From positions 1 to 35,835 of IMG/VR virus record IMGVR_UViG_3300028027_000128: a stretch of DNA of 35,835 bases; one strand, 5' to 3'. Under the pieces are notes generated by a model. That model had not been told where the DNA came from. It worked only from the letters and a program-made list of their open reading frames with translations, and made no database searches. Origin of the DNA: a virus. Position 1 is the first letter of the stretch. Each line of letters starts with the position of its first letter. The position numbers were made by a program, and so were the translations under genes. Below, one piece after another: positions 24,140-32,626 of this stretch.

Positions 24140-25441
24140 TTATTTTATTAAAGATTCTGCAACATAAATTCCATGAGCACCACTAACTGTAATACCACGA
24201 GCTGATAGAGCATCACCTACAAAGTGTACATTAGGATATTCTGTTAATGATAAGTCTGTATAGTTAACTAATGGTTCAGGTGATAAGTACTTTACTTCAG
24301 GCACATACATTCCCCAATCATTACCAAATTTAAATATATTATTCATATTATCAATAAAATTAACAATATAAGCTAGATATTCACCGTAAGCTTCAGCTAA
24401 TGGTACTAAAGTATCTATTGGATAGGATGTTACTGTAGTACCTTCTGATGTTAGTCCTGGAGTACGAGTACGGTTAGGTGAATAGTATAATCCTTTTCCA
24501 TTAATTTGTAATTTAGATACTGCGTCTCTGCACCACTTAAATGGATCTTCAATACCCTTAATTTCCATCAAGATACCAAAGTTAGTCATATCATTTCTAA
24601 ATTCCTCACCCTTCTTAGCATGACCATTATAGCTTAAATCACCATATGTTTCTTCTACTGCTACATAAGCCGCATTATTATTAGTACAGAATGAGCGAAT
24701 AGAAACATTATCGTGTTTTTGATATAACTTAAAATCATAAGATACATCAATCAATTTCTGAAAGTATTTTTGTGGTGCTTCAAATCTAACACCAATTTGT
24801 ACTGCTTTAGGTTCAGTTGGTAATTTGTATTGGTCTGATAGTGCTTGAGCAAAATCAATACCTGATTTACCTACTGCAAATATTAATTCATCATAATTAG
24901 TAAAGGCTCCTAATTCTTCTTTGTTATTAGTAGCTGTTATATAATTTTCCTTAAAATTAATACTAGTAACCTCAAAGTTCCAAACAAATGTAACACCTTT
25001 ATCTAATAAATATTGATACCAATTTTTAGCAATCTCATGCAAATAGTTTGAACCGATGTGCCACACAAGCGACATACGTAAGTCGAAATATGGTTTAATA
25101 AAGTCAGGTTCTTGTTTAGGATCAGAACATGAAATATCTTCTGGTTTAGGGTGAAAACGAGTAAAATTAGCTACTACTTCATTCATCAATTCCATAGCTT
25201 TAATTTCACCACAATACTTAGACAATTGTCCACCTTGTACTGTTGATACTACTAATTTACCATCTGACCAACCACCAGCACCTAACATGCCAGTCATTAC
25301 CTCTTCAGGTAAGCGGTTGATTGGGTCGTTACCCTTATCTAAAATAGTGATCAACTCACCAGGGTAACCATTATCTACTAATTTGGTAGCGGCATTAATA
25401 CCTGCTACTCCTGCTCCAACAATTAAAATTTTCTTTTCCAT
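24140..25441 (-). CDS. FAD-dependent dehydrogenase of the COG2509 type
   Basis: A 433-residue flavoprotein. The dinucleotide-binding fold starts at once: ILIVGAGVAGINAA with GxGxxG at 9-14, followed by an acidic strand end ILDKGND. The signature GAGGWSDGKLVVS at 54-66 is characteristic of the uncharacterised COG2509 FAD-dependent dehydrogenases (GGAGxxSDGKL). A C-terminal FAD-contact motif VHFVGDALSARGITVSGAHG lies near 408-427. The full set of FAD motifs is present, so the enzyme is likely active; its substrate is unknown for the whole family. It has its own variant box 15 bases upstream. Such a redox gene is unusual in a phage structural region; codon and base use look like its neighbours. 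Confidence 0.82.
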   Translation of the reverse strand: MEKKILIVGAGVAGINAATKLVDNGYPGELITILDKGNDPINRLPEEVMTGMLGAGGWSDGKLVVSTVQGGQLSKYCGEIKAMELMNEVVANFTRFHPKPEDISCSDPKQEPDFIKPYFDLRMSLVWHIGSNYLHEIAKNWYQYLLDKGVTFVWNFEVTSINFKENYITATNNKEELGAFTNYDELIFAVGKSGIDFAQALSDQYKLPTEPKAVQIGVRFEAPQKYFQKLIDVSYDFKLYQKHDNVSIRSFCTNNNAAYVAVEETYGDLSYNGHAKKGEEFRNDMTNFGILMEIKGIEDPFKWCRDAVSKLQINGKGLYYSPNRTRTPGLTSEGTTVTSYPIDTLVPLAEAYGEYLAYIVNFIDNMNNIFKFGNDWGMYVPEVKYLSPEPLVNYTDLSLTEYPNVHFVGDALSARGITVSGAHGIYVAESLIK

Positions 25442-25456
25442 AAGTTAAATTAAACA

Positions 25457-25465
25457 TGTAAATAT
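25457..25465 (-). promoter_or_regulatory. Variant box ATATTTACA before the FAD dehydrogenase
   Basis: The minus-strand sequence ATATTTACA has one change from the consensus and lies 15 bases before the ATG at 25441. It would give the dehydrogenase-kinase group its own transcript. Inferred. Confidence 0.38.
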
Positions 25466-25496
25466 AATAAAAAATTTTGACATTTCCAAATGTAAG

Positions 25497-25521
25497 GTGG
25501 CCCACCTTTTGGGTGCGCCAC
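25497..25521 (-). terminator. Hairpin, likely terminator, after the nuclease-like gene
   Basis: On the minus strand GTGGCGCACC and GGTGGGCCAC pair at nine of ten positions around a CAAAA loop. Only a weak T stretch follows at once, but TTTTTTATTATA occurs about 20 bases on. A smaller hairpin (GACAG / CTGTC, 25546-25564) lies just before it. The 129-base gap holds no gene. Confidence 0.5.
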
Positions 25522-25570
25522 AGCTGCATAATTTCGTTTCGATGCGACAGGCTATGAATCTGTCTATATT

Positions 25571-26443
25571 TTATTCTTCGTTGTAATCTTCGTCTAATTC
25601 TTCGTTCTTTTTACCTCTTTCTTTACCATATGCTGGTTCAAAATAAATTACAAATCTTACTTTTAATCTGTTACCTATTTTAAAACTAGTTTCTCTATCA
25701 ACAGGGTCTTTTGTAACTAATGAGGTTTTAATCATGTTAGCAAAATCTAATTTAGTTAAGCCATCTTTAATTTGTAATTCTAGTTTATCACCCATTTCAT
25801 CTAAATTACCTGTTGAAGCAAGTTCTTGACCTAATGATAATTCTATTAATATTTTCCCATATACTATTCTTACTTCAATACTATCACTAGAAGTATTAGT
25901 AACAAAAGCATAAAATTTAGTTGGAGAATACCAAGTTGTCTGTAATTGGGTATTAATTGTATTTCCTTTACTTGATTTAATTTCAACTATTTTACCCCCA
26001 ATAATAGCATCTTGACCTCTACCTTTATCAGCAATATCGGATGAAGTTACACCTTTTACTTTACTTGAATAGTTAATTAAGCATGTTTCTACTTCTTTAC
26101 CAATATTACTTTCACGTTCAGGTACTAATTCTTCTCTTCTCCAATTATTAATAGTATTAACTACTTCAGGAAATACAGTCATCAATTCACCCATTTCAGA
26201 TGAAAAATATTTTTGAGTGTATTCTGCTAATTTATCAAATACTTGAATTTTAGTTAATGTTTTATCATTACCCAGATAAGCAAAAATATTTGTTAAATCA
26301 TCGTCTTGATTTTCAGTTAAAACAATACCATTTTCATCAAGTATTTCTTTTAGTATACGTACTTTCTTTGGATCGTTTAAATCAACGATACCATCGTGGC
26401 ATCTAAATGACCACTCATTTAATATTTCGTCTGTAACTTTCAT
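25571..26443 (-). CDS. PD-(D/E)XK nuclease-like protein with tag-like N-terminus (290 aa)
   Basis: A 290-residue protein whose central part fits the PD-(D/E)XK restriction-endonuclease fold: helix IGKEVETCLINYSSK (114-128) offering Glu117/119, then GRGQDAIIGGKIVEIKSSKG at 141-160 with Asp145, Glu154 and Lys156 as the D...ExK triad. The N-terminus MKVTDEILNE ends I/L-x-E, like the capsid-targeting tags. An acidic tail ends DEDYNEE. It sits among tagged proteins and is the last gene before a hairpin. If packaged and injected, it could attack host DNA or aid DNA entry; that is inference. The fold assignment rests on motif spacing only. Confidence 0.6.
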   Translation of the reverse strand: MKVTDEILNEWSFRCHDGIVDLNDPKKVRILKEILDENGIVLTENQDDDLTNIFAYLGNDKTLTKIQVFDKLAEYTQKYFSSEMGELMTVFPEVVNTINNWRREELVPERESNIGKEVETCLINYSSKVKGVTSSDIADKGRGQDAIIGGKIVEIKSSKGNTINTQLQTTWYSPTKFYAFVTNTSSDSIEVRIVYGKILIELSLGQELASTGNLDEMGDKLELQIKDGLTKLDFANMIKTSLVTKDPVDRETSFKIGNRLKVRFVIYFEPAYGKERGKKNEELDEDYNEE

Positions 26444-26444
26444 A

Positions 26445-27005
26445 TTATGCTGCTGGGATTTCTTCTTCAGGTGCTTCTTCTTCAGCTGGGGCTTCAGCGT
26501 CGCCTGTTGCTGCTGCTAAATCAGCTGCTAATTCTTGATCTCTAGATGCTTCTTCAGGTGTTGGAGCTTCTCCACCACCACTGCTTGGAGCTGGTGATGC
26601 TGTAGATGATGGTTCTTTCTCTTCACCTACTGTACCATAATTTAATTCTAATAAATCAGCTATTGCTTGAGATCCTCTTTCTAATTCACCTAAATTAGCT
26701 GGGTAGTATTTTTTGCCTGCTACTTTAGCCATAAATTTACCTTTACCTAGATAGTAAATAGTAAAATCTTGACCATTAATTAAATTAATATTAAATGTAG
26801 TAGGTTTAGGTGCAACTATACTAATATTGGAAACATAGCGACCAAACGCAGGTGACATCAAGTCAATCATAGTTTTTTTCAAACCAGGAAATCGATATAC
26901 TAAATACATCGATTTCTCAGCTCGTTTTTGTGCTGCTTCCTGCTCTTTTAAAGCTTTCTTAACAGCAACCTTAATATATTTTTCTAATAATAGTTTTTTA
27001 TTCAT
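26445..27005 (-). CDS. Tagged hypothetical protein with acidic Ala/Pro tail (186 aa)
   Basis: A 186-residue protein with a basic amphipathic N-terminal helix ([20 protein letters not shown]) ending LKE, a compact domain at about 33-125 ([64 protein letters not shown]), and a Pro/Ala/Glu-rich disordered tail. It overlaps the EF-hand gene by eight bases. No function is known to me. The tag-plus-domain plan is the same as in neighbouring genes, suggesting an internal head protein. Confidence 0.65.
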   Translation of the reverse strand: MNKKLLLEKYIKVAVKKALKEQEAAQKRAEKSMYLVYRFPGLKKTMIDLMSPAFGRYVSNISIVAPKPTTFNINLINGQDFTIYYLGKGKFMAKVAGKKYYPANLGELERGSQAIADLLELNYGTVGEEKEPSSTASPAPSSGGGEAPTPEEASRDQELAADLAAATGDAEAPAEEEAPEEEIPAA

Positions 27006-27480
27006 TGTCCATTTGTTGACCTAATGTGGCTTCTTCTTCAGTTAAATACTCAGCTATGCTATGCATATAGTCAGAAGCTAAAGTAATATAACCAGAAACC
27101 CAACCTGGTAATTGTTGATTTGGTTTGATCATCTTATAGATTTTCATTCCATTTTCTACCATATCTCTTATTTCACCCATAGCCATTGCAGCTTCGTGAT
27201 CTTGAGTTGGAGGCCAATTTAAATGAGTTTCATCTATATTTTTAGATATTGCTTTACGACGAGCATTTAAGTACTTATCTGTCTTATCTACTTTACCATC
27301 ATTATTGATGTCGTCATCTTCTTTACCTACTGGATCTAATCCTTCAGCTTTTGAAGCGGCAATAGCATAAAGAGCAGGGTCGTCCTTTTTGAACTTCCCT
27401 GTTTTCTTTAATGCTTTAACTATTTTTTCTTCCTTAGCAGATAAATCGCGTTCGGATAATATATCGGATAATTTAATCAT
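26998..27480 (-). CDS. Tagged protein with EF-hand-like loop (160 aa)
   Basis: A 160-residue protein starting [11 protein letters not shown], a clear tag of the MIKL class. Residues about 57-68, [12 protein letters not shown], form a canonical calcium-binding loop (Asp/Asn at positions 1, 3, 5, 9, 12) as in EF-hand and dockerin repeats, followed by a helix ([12 protein letters not shown]). The C-terminal half is helical ([18 protein letters not shown]). It lies between two other tagged proteins. Calcium binding is predicted; its purpose, such as stability in the head, is not known. Confidence 0.68.
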   Translation of the reverse strand: MIKLSDILSERDLSAKEEKIVKALKKTGKFKKDDPALYAIAASKAEGLDPVGKEDDDINNDGKVDKTDKYLNARRKAISKNIDETHLNWPPTQDHEAAMAMGEIRDMVENGMKIYKMIKPNQQLPGWVSGYITLASDYMHSIAEYLTEEEATLGQQMDNE

Positions 27481-27485
27481 TATGA

Positions 27486-27932
27486 TTATTTTTTATCTTC
27501 AGCTTTTTCAGCTTCTTTTTCTTCTTTTGGTTCTTCTTTCTTGTCAGCTTTTTTAGCGTCTTTCTTAGCTTTAGGAGCTTTAGGAGCTTTTTCGATTAAA
27601 CCAACCATTTCTTTGATCTTTTGTGTTTCAGATTCAATCTTACCACCAACTTCATTGATTTGGCCATCTAACATTTCAGCTAATTTAGCGTGAGCTGCTT
27701 TGATTTTTTCTAATTCGTTAACGAATTTTTGCATGTGAGCATATTCAGCAACGAATGATTGTTCGCCACCTTCAGCAATTTGTAATTGACCTAAAGATTC
27801 TTTCATTTTCTTTAAACCTTCCATTTCTTTCTTAAGGTGCACTAATTTACCGCCTGATTTTGGTAAACCACCTTCAGCTTTAGCTTCCGCTATTACTTGG
27901 CGAATAACTTCGCGTACTTCTGATAATTTCAT
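27486..27932 (-). CDS. Tagged coiled-coil protein (148 aa)
   Basis: A 148-residue protein: tag [20 protein letters not shown] with I-x-E at IAE, short Gly-rich joint, long coiled coil (about 30-115), then a Lys/Glu/Ala-rich tail ([20 protein letters not shown]). It reads like a scaffold or internal head protein. It heads the unit that runs to the nuclease-like gene, with an ATATTTATA box 18 bases before the ATG. No family recognised. Confidence 0.65.
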   Translation of the reverse strand: MKLSEVREVIRQVIAEAKAEGGLPKSGGKLVHLKKEMEGLKKMKESLGQLQIAEGGEQSFVAEYAHMQKFVNELEKIKAAHAKLAEMLDGQINEVGGKIESETQKIKEMVGLIEKAPKAPKAKKDAKKADKKEEPKEEKEAEKAEDKK

Positions 27933-27950
27933 TTTTATGTTGTTTATGTG

Positions 27951-27959
27951 TATAAATAT
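27951..27959 (-). promoter_or_regulatory. ATATTTATA box before tagged coiled-coil gene
   Basis: The minus-strand sequence ATATTTATAC lies 18 bases before the ATG at 27932 in a 33-base gap. Inferred late promoter. Confidence 0.5.
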
Positions 27960-27965
27960 GTTAAT

Positions 27966-29384
27966 TTACATGTTTCCTATTACTACTAATACCTCGCATT
28001 CGTACGTGCCATCTGGGTTTTGATAGTATTTTACATCTTTTTCTTCAATACCCGCTGTGATTTGTTGTTGTCCCATTTTTTTTAATAAATCCGCAGTAGC
28101 ATTTGTTTTAGCTGTTCTATATGCTACACGTTCATCAGGTGATTTAGAATAACCATATCCAGCACCTTTAAAATCTTTAAATTTAGCTAATGCTAATGGT
28201 GTGTCTTTCTGTACCTTAATAGTATCAACTTTTACAGTTGGTTGTAATTTCTTTAAAAAATTACTTACCTTACCTACGATTGGGTTTTGTGCTTGAGCTG
28301 GATTGCCAGCAAACAATGCTGCTGCTAATGCTAATCCTGTTATTGCTTTACCGAATACACCCTCATCTAAATCTTCTAAACCAGTATCATCTTTACCTAA
28401 ATCACTAGCTATATCGTTCATTGTATCTTTAGCCCATTTCTTTTGTAATGGCTGTAATTTATCAGCAATTACATTTTCAATAAATGGGAAAAACTCATCG
28501 TCTGTTAGTTTATATACTTCAGCAAAGAATAATTCACGAACACGAGGATCGTCAATATTACTTTCATTATATAATTTACTAATAGCATCATAAATAAATT
28601 TACCATATTGCAAATCACGAGGTTCATTTGCTAATTTATCTACAGCACCTACAATAGCTTGGTTTTTTTCTTTATCTGAACCAAATCCTTCAGTACCAAC
28701 AATTTCGTACAATCCTTTTACAATTTCATGTACTAACATTGGAAAGCATATTGCTTTAGCTTTAATAACGAATTGTTCTTCTTGCTCATCATATTCCATT
28801 TCACTTTCACCACCTTGCATCTTTTGACCTTGTGCTAACGCAGCTAACATCATTGCAATAGCATTTTCATCATCGTAAATACCAAATGCTAATTTTAATA
28901 TATCATTATATTTGCCTACTAATTCAGGATTAATATCGTCTATATATTCTTTAAATAATAAAAATCCAAAAGCACCTCTAATAGAAGCACCTTGAGTAAT
29001 ACCATTAATAATACGGCGTTTTGCTTTTAATTTTTCAGGATCATCTTCACCAAAATCAGGAGATGCTGGGTCTTCACCTTCTGGTGGATTAGGAATGTCT
29101 AAATCGTTCATATCAACTATTTTGGCATCAATTTTGATGTTTGCATAGTCAATAATAGGATAAGCATCAGTCACCATTTGTGCTGCTACCATTTCTAATT
29201 CATCACGATATCCGTCTTCAGCAGCAACTATTTCATTTAAAACAGTTTGAGATTGTCTCAACACTGTCATTAAATCTTTACTGCCAAGCATTTGACGTAA
29301 AGATTCACCTGATTTATTTTTTAATAAAGCCATAGTTTCAGGTGAAAATATCTTGTCGTATTCTATTTCTATTAGACGTCCCAT
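27966..29384 (-). CDS. Two-part protein with internal signal-peptide-like segment (472 aa)
   Basis: A 472-residue protein. Residues 1-340 are a mostly helical, acidic domain (NKSGESLRQMLGSKDLMTVL near the start, QMQGGESEMEYDE mid-way). Then LEDLDE-G (336-342) fits a prohead-protease site. Directly after it, residues 342-366 (GVFGKAITGLALAAALFAG, then NPAQAQ) have the form of a Sec signal peptide: one Lys, a hydrophobic core and an AxA-like end. The last ~105 residues, with GYGYSKSPDERVAYRTAKTN, resemble small periplasmic/LPP20-like domains. This could be a precursor cut in the head to release a membrane-active or exported domain. The function is unknown. Confidence 0.62.
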   Translation of the reverse strand: MGRLIEIEYDKIFSPETMALLKNKSGESLRQMLGSKDLMTVLRQSQTVLNEIVAAEDGYRDELEMVAAQMVTDAYPIIDYANIKIDAKIVDMNDLDIPNPPEGEDPASPDFGEDDPEKLKAKRRIINGITQGASIRGAFGFLLFKEYIDDINPELVGKYNDILKLAFGIYDDENAIAMMLAALAQGQKMQGGESEMEYDEQEEQFVIKAKAICFPMLVHEIVKGLYEIVGTEGFGSDKEKNQAIVGAVDKLANEPRDLQYGKFIYDAISKLYNESNIDDPRVRELFFAEVYKLTDDEFFPFIENVIADKLQPLQKKWAKDTMNDIASDLGKDDTGLEDLDEGVFGKAITGLALAAALFAGNPAQAQNPIVGKVSNFLKKLQPTVKVDTIKVQKDTPLALAKFKDFKGAGYGYSKSPDERVAYRTAKTNATADLLKKMGQQQITAGIEEKDVKYYQNPDGTYECEVLVVIGNM

Positions 29385-29597
29385 TTATTTTTTAGCTTTA
29401 AATCTTGCTACAATTTTATTTAACATTTCTTCTTCGTTCATTGCCTTTGGATTAGGCTTAACATCAGGATTTCCTAATGGACGACGAGGCTTTGGTTTAC
29501 CAGGAGCTGTAGTTGGAGGAGCTGTTGTTGGTTTGGTTTCTGTTTCAGCTTCAGCAATGGCTTCTCTAACCATTTTACGTAGTAAATCTATTTTCAT
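29385..29597 (-). CDS. Small tagged Pro/Lys-rich protein (70 aa)
   Basis: A 70-residue protein: tag MKIDLLRKMVREAIAE-A, a Pro/Thr/Lys linker (KPTTAPPTTAPGKPKPRRP) and a short helix (NEEEMLNKIVARFKAKK). It lies directly against the 472-residue gene. After cleavage at IAE a basic peptide would remain, like T4 internal proteins IPI-IPIII in style. Inferred internal head protein. Confidence 0.62.
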   Translation of the reverse strand: MKIDLLRKMVREAIAEAETETKPTTAPPTTAPGKPKPRRPLGNPDVKPNPKAMNEEEMLNKIVARFKAKK

Positions 29598-29599
29598 CT

Positions 29600-32203
29600 T
29601 TATTTATTTAAATGTTTTTTTAATAAGTTTTTAACTTCATCCTTTTGTTCAGGATAGTTAGCTAAATATTCATTCATAATATATGAACGGTGTTCTGCCA
29701 ATCCTCGTTGTGTTAATGCTTGAACTAAATCAGATGGTGAGCCTAAAGGTACAACAGCATTACCACTAGTATTAGGGAATAATAAATAGTTACTATTACC
29801 AGGTTGGATATTGATAGATGCTATTATTTGTCCATTAGCTAATCTAATAATGTAAATTTTACTAGCACCAACAGAAATTACTCTACCTACTTGTCCTCTA
29901 TTTCCTAAAAGGTTATTACGACGAGCAGCACCTCTATCTCCATTTGGAGCAACACGAGTAGCATTAGTAACGTTTAATCTTCTTAAAAGAGGTCTTGGTA
30001 AACGTAAAAACGCTACATCTAATCCAATATCTTCCATTTCTTGAGCTACATTAATATCACCTGCTGCTGCTGGAGCGGCTGCAGGACGAGGTGCATTTGG
30101 TTGACCTGCTGGTCTACCTCTTCTACCTGTTGCTGCTTGAGCTACTGCTGCTGGGGCTTCTGTGCCTAACATTCTAGCTGCTGTTGCTGCTGGAATATTA
30201 GCTTGAACTAATTTACCTGTAGCATCAGATACACCATAGCTGTTTCTTGGGCTTCTTACATTAACAATATATGGTTTATCTTGGTATATTACTGGTTTGA
30301 AGTTACTATTTGCTTCTAATGGTACATCTGCTTGTATAATAGCTTTAACTACACCTTGAGGTCTATAAGTATTTCTAACAGCTGCTTTTAATCTATCAAC
30401 TAATTCTTCACCAGTAAAGGTTTTACCTTGTTGTCTTAAATATGCAAATATTGATCTATATACTTCAGGATCATTACTAAAACCACCTCTTCCACCTGTT
30501 GCTCTCCAATTCCCTCCATCTCCATACCATGCTGAAATCTGGAATGATCCCGTACCACGGCCAACACTTTGAACTACAATTGGATGTTCTTCACTTTGAG
30601 TAGTTAATACTACACTAGGAACACCGTTATATTCAACAATTCTTTTATCTAATGGAGTTGCTCTTAATATTGATAAGAAAGCATCTTTATCTATACTTTC
30701 AGGAATTCGATTTCTGTCATTAATTAATGCAAGAGCATTTTGTTGGAATCCTTCATTATCTTTTTGTTCATCAAATATTGCTTGAACTTCTTCATTATCA
30801 AACGGTACTTGTTCAATTTTACCATCTACCATTTTATACGAAGCAAATGAGTTAGAATCTATTATAATATTGTCTTTTACAACAATAGCTGAATTAGGAT
30901 CTGCTTTTGCTTGTTCTAATACTTTATCTAATACACCTTTATCAATTACTTCATCTTGTACTAATTTAATTAAATTTCGTACTGGTATTTTGTCTAAGTC
31001 TGGGTAGTCAAGTAAATATTTTGATGTGCGTTTATTTAATTTAATATTAGGAAAATCATCTTCTGCTTGGTATAAACCAACAATTATATTGTCACCTAAT
31101 TTTAAGTTTACAATAGTAGAACCATCTTTAGTAACATATAATCTTTCGTTTTGATCTAAATCCCATTTACCTAAAACGGTTAATAATTTTTTAACATCAA
31201 ATGAAAGAACATCTGCTGGGAGTTGTTTTGGGCTAAGTTTTCCTCTAAGATTAGATGTAATTGATCTTCTATCTTGAGTTGAAAATTTATCTAAATTTTG
31301 TAACAACACCATAGAATCAATAATACCAGGTGTAATTGCTACAAATTCTGCAATTGCAGGGTATTTTGGAAGATAATCAGAAACAAAAGTTTTTTCATCT
31401 ATATCATCAAATAAATTTCTTGATCTTTGGGATCTGATTACTAAATATTGTTTTTTAGTTTCAAAAGGTAATTTAGTCCATTCTCTAACAGAGATAGAAT
31501 TACGTTCATAAACGTTTGATGCTTTTTCTCTATTTGATAGAGGAATATATTTTAAAATATTTTTTAGATTAGGAATATCTTTTAACCAAGAAACTTTATT
31601 AGTTAATTGATCAAATGACATTTCTTCAGATTCATACGGACTATTTGACCTGTCAGTATAAACGTATTTTTTAGCATCACTGCGGTTATCTCTAACCTGA
31701 ATAGCAAGGAAACTATTTTTATCAGATTGAGATATATTATTGTTTTTAGCTAAATAGAATGTAGGAAAGCCTCTATCTGCATTGTATCTGTAATTACCAA
31801 ATGATCCTCTAGTTATACACCATTTTTCACCAGCACCGTAAGTAATACAGTTACCTTCTTTAGAACCATTCCAAACAGTAATACCATTTTCCTGATAAAC
31901 TACATCTGGTGTTTTATCTTCTTCTTCACCAGGAGCTTCAGCACCTTTAGATGCTGTAACTAATCTTATCAATTGTCCTAAAGAGTATTTACGTAAATCT
32001 TTTTCTTGTACCTTAGGTGAATTTTTTAAAGCATCAAAACGTGTAATGTAAGCTTTTAACTGTTCATCACTAACGTTAATGTTTAAATCGTCTGCCTCAT
32101 CTTTAAACTGAGTCATTAATTTATTAATTTCTCCTTGAGAATATTCATTTAAGGAAAATAAATTATGAACTACATGTAATATAAATTTATCTATGGGTCT
32201 CAT
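29600..32203 (-). CDS. Large protein with KWCITRG motif and AT-hook-like segment (867 aa)
   Basis: An 867-residue protein, the largest complete gene here. The N-terminus (LFSLNE-Y, 15-21) contains an L-x-E site. Residues 121-154 carry YGAGEKWCITRG, then NYRYNADRGFPTFYLAKN, a motif I know from large phage proteins of unknown function. The middle is long and helical/beta mixed. Around 690-730 an Ala/Pro/Arg-rich stretch has GRRGRPAGQ, an AT-hook core that could grip A/T-rich DNA. The C-terminal domain (about 735-867) has beta strands (VGRVISVGASKIYIIRLANG). Size and setting recall T4 Alt, an internal injected protein, but no ADP-ribosyltransferase motif was found. Confidence 0.65.
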   Translation of the reverse strand: MRPIDKFILHVVHNLFSLNEYSQGEINKLMTQFKDEADDLNINVSDEQLKAYITRFDALKNSPKVQEKDLRKYSLGQLIRLVTASKGAEAPGEEEDKTPDVVYQENGITVWNGSKEGNCITYGAGEKWCITRGSFGNYRYNADRGFPTFYLAKNNNISQSDKNSFLAIQVRDNRSDAKKYVYTDRSNSPYESEEMSFDQLTNKVSWLKDIPNLKNILKYIPLSNREKASNVYERNSISVREWTKLPFETKKQYLVIRSQRSRNLFDDIDEKTFVSDYLPKYPAIAEFVAITPGIIDSMVLLQNLDKFSTQDRRSITSNLRGKLSPKQLPADVLSFDVKKLLTVLGKWDLDQNERLYVTKDGSTIVNLKLGDNIIVGLYQAEDDFPNIKLNKRTSKYLLDYPDLDKIPVRNLIKLVQDEVIDKGVLDKVLEQAKADPNSAIVVKDNIIIDSNSFASYKMVDGKIEQVPFDNEEVQAIFDEQKDNEGFQQNALALINDRNRIPESIDKDAFLSILRATPLDKRIVEYNGVPSVVLTTQSEEHPIVVQSVGRGTGSFQISAWYGDGGNWRATGGRGGFSNDPEVYRSIFAYLRQQGKTFTGEELVDRLKAAVRNTYRPQGVVKAIIQADVPLEANSNFKPVIYQDKPYIVNVRSPRNSYGVSDATGKLVQANIPAATAARMLGTEAPAAVAQAATGRRGRPAGQPNAPRPAAAPAAAGDINVAQEMEDIGLDVAFLRLPRPLLRRLNVTNATRVAPNGDRGAARRNNLLGNRGQVGRVISVGASKIYIIRLANGQIIASINIQPGNSNYLLFPNTSGNAVVPLGSPSDLVQALTQRGLAEHRSYIMNEYLANYPEQKDEVKNLLKKHLNK

Positions 32204-32625
32204 TACTTATTAAACTTTACTTTTGCTTTATCTGTATTAGGTACAAATTGTTTACCTTTTTTAGATCCAGCTACTTTTTTACGAGATGTAGCAGCGCGTT
32301 CTGCTTTAGTTAAACTATTTGCTTTAGCGCGAGGCAAACAACGAGTTGTTGCTTTACCTTTTTTCATTGTACCACAAGGGCCAGTTATATTACCTGCTGT
32401 ATCAATACGAACCCAATCTTCTTTTTTAAACCAATCACGAAGTGATTCATGTAAATCTAAATCATCTTCTTCCATTAATCCTTTACACACTTTAACAGCA
32501 CGACCAGAAAGGTAAGCTGAAGGTTTTTCACCAGCAGCTCTACGACGATTATAATAAGCTTTACCTTTAGGGCATAGCTTTTTTTCCATTAAAGCATCAA
32601 GTACTATTTCAGTTAATTTTATCAT
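32203..32625 (-). CDS. DUF5872-like basic protein with MIKL tag (140 aa)
   Basis: A 140-residue protein: MIKLTEIVLDALMEKKL, then CPKGKAYYNRRRAAGEKPSA and YLSGRAVKVCKG, then SLRDWFKKEDWVRIDTAGNI, GPCGTMKKGK, RCLPRAKANSLTKAERAATS and a Lys-rich end. The WFKKExWVRI, GPCG and RCLPxAKA order matches my memory of DUF5872, a family of phages and large viruses with no known activity. Five cysteines might bind metal. The start at 32625 is used: the preceding stop at 32627 and the MIKL opening agree, while the longer start at 32682 would overlap that gene. Confidence 0.72.
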   Translation of the reverse strand: MIKLTEIVLDALMEKKLCPKGKAYYNRRRAAGEKPSAYLSGRAVKVCKGLMEEDDLDLHESLRDWFKKEDWVRIDTAGNITGPCGTMKKGKATTRCLPRAKANSLTKAERAATSRKKVAGSKKGKQFVPNTDKAKVKFNK

Positions 32626-32626
32626 A

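Noticed and set aside
25442-25570. Possible tRNA or small RNA in the hairpin-rich gap
   Set aside because: Hairpins do not form a cloverleaf and no CCA end or anticodon arm is visible; a terminator explains the main stem.
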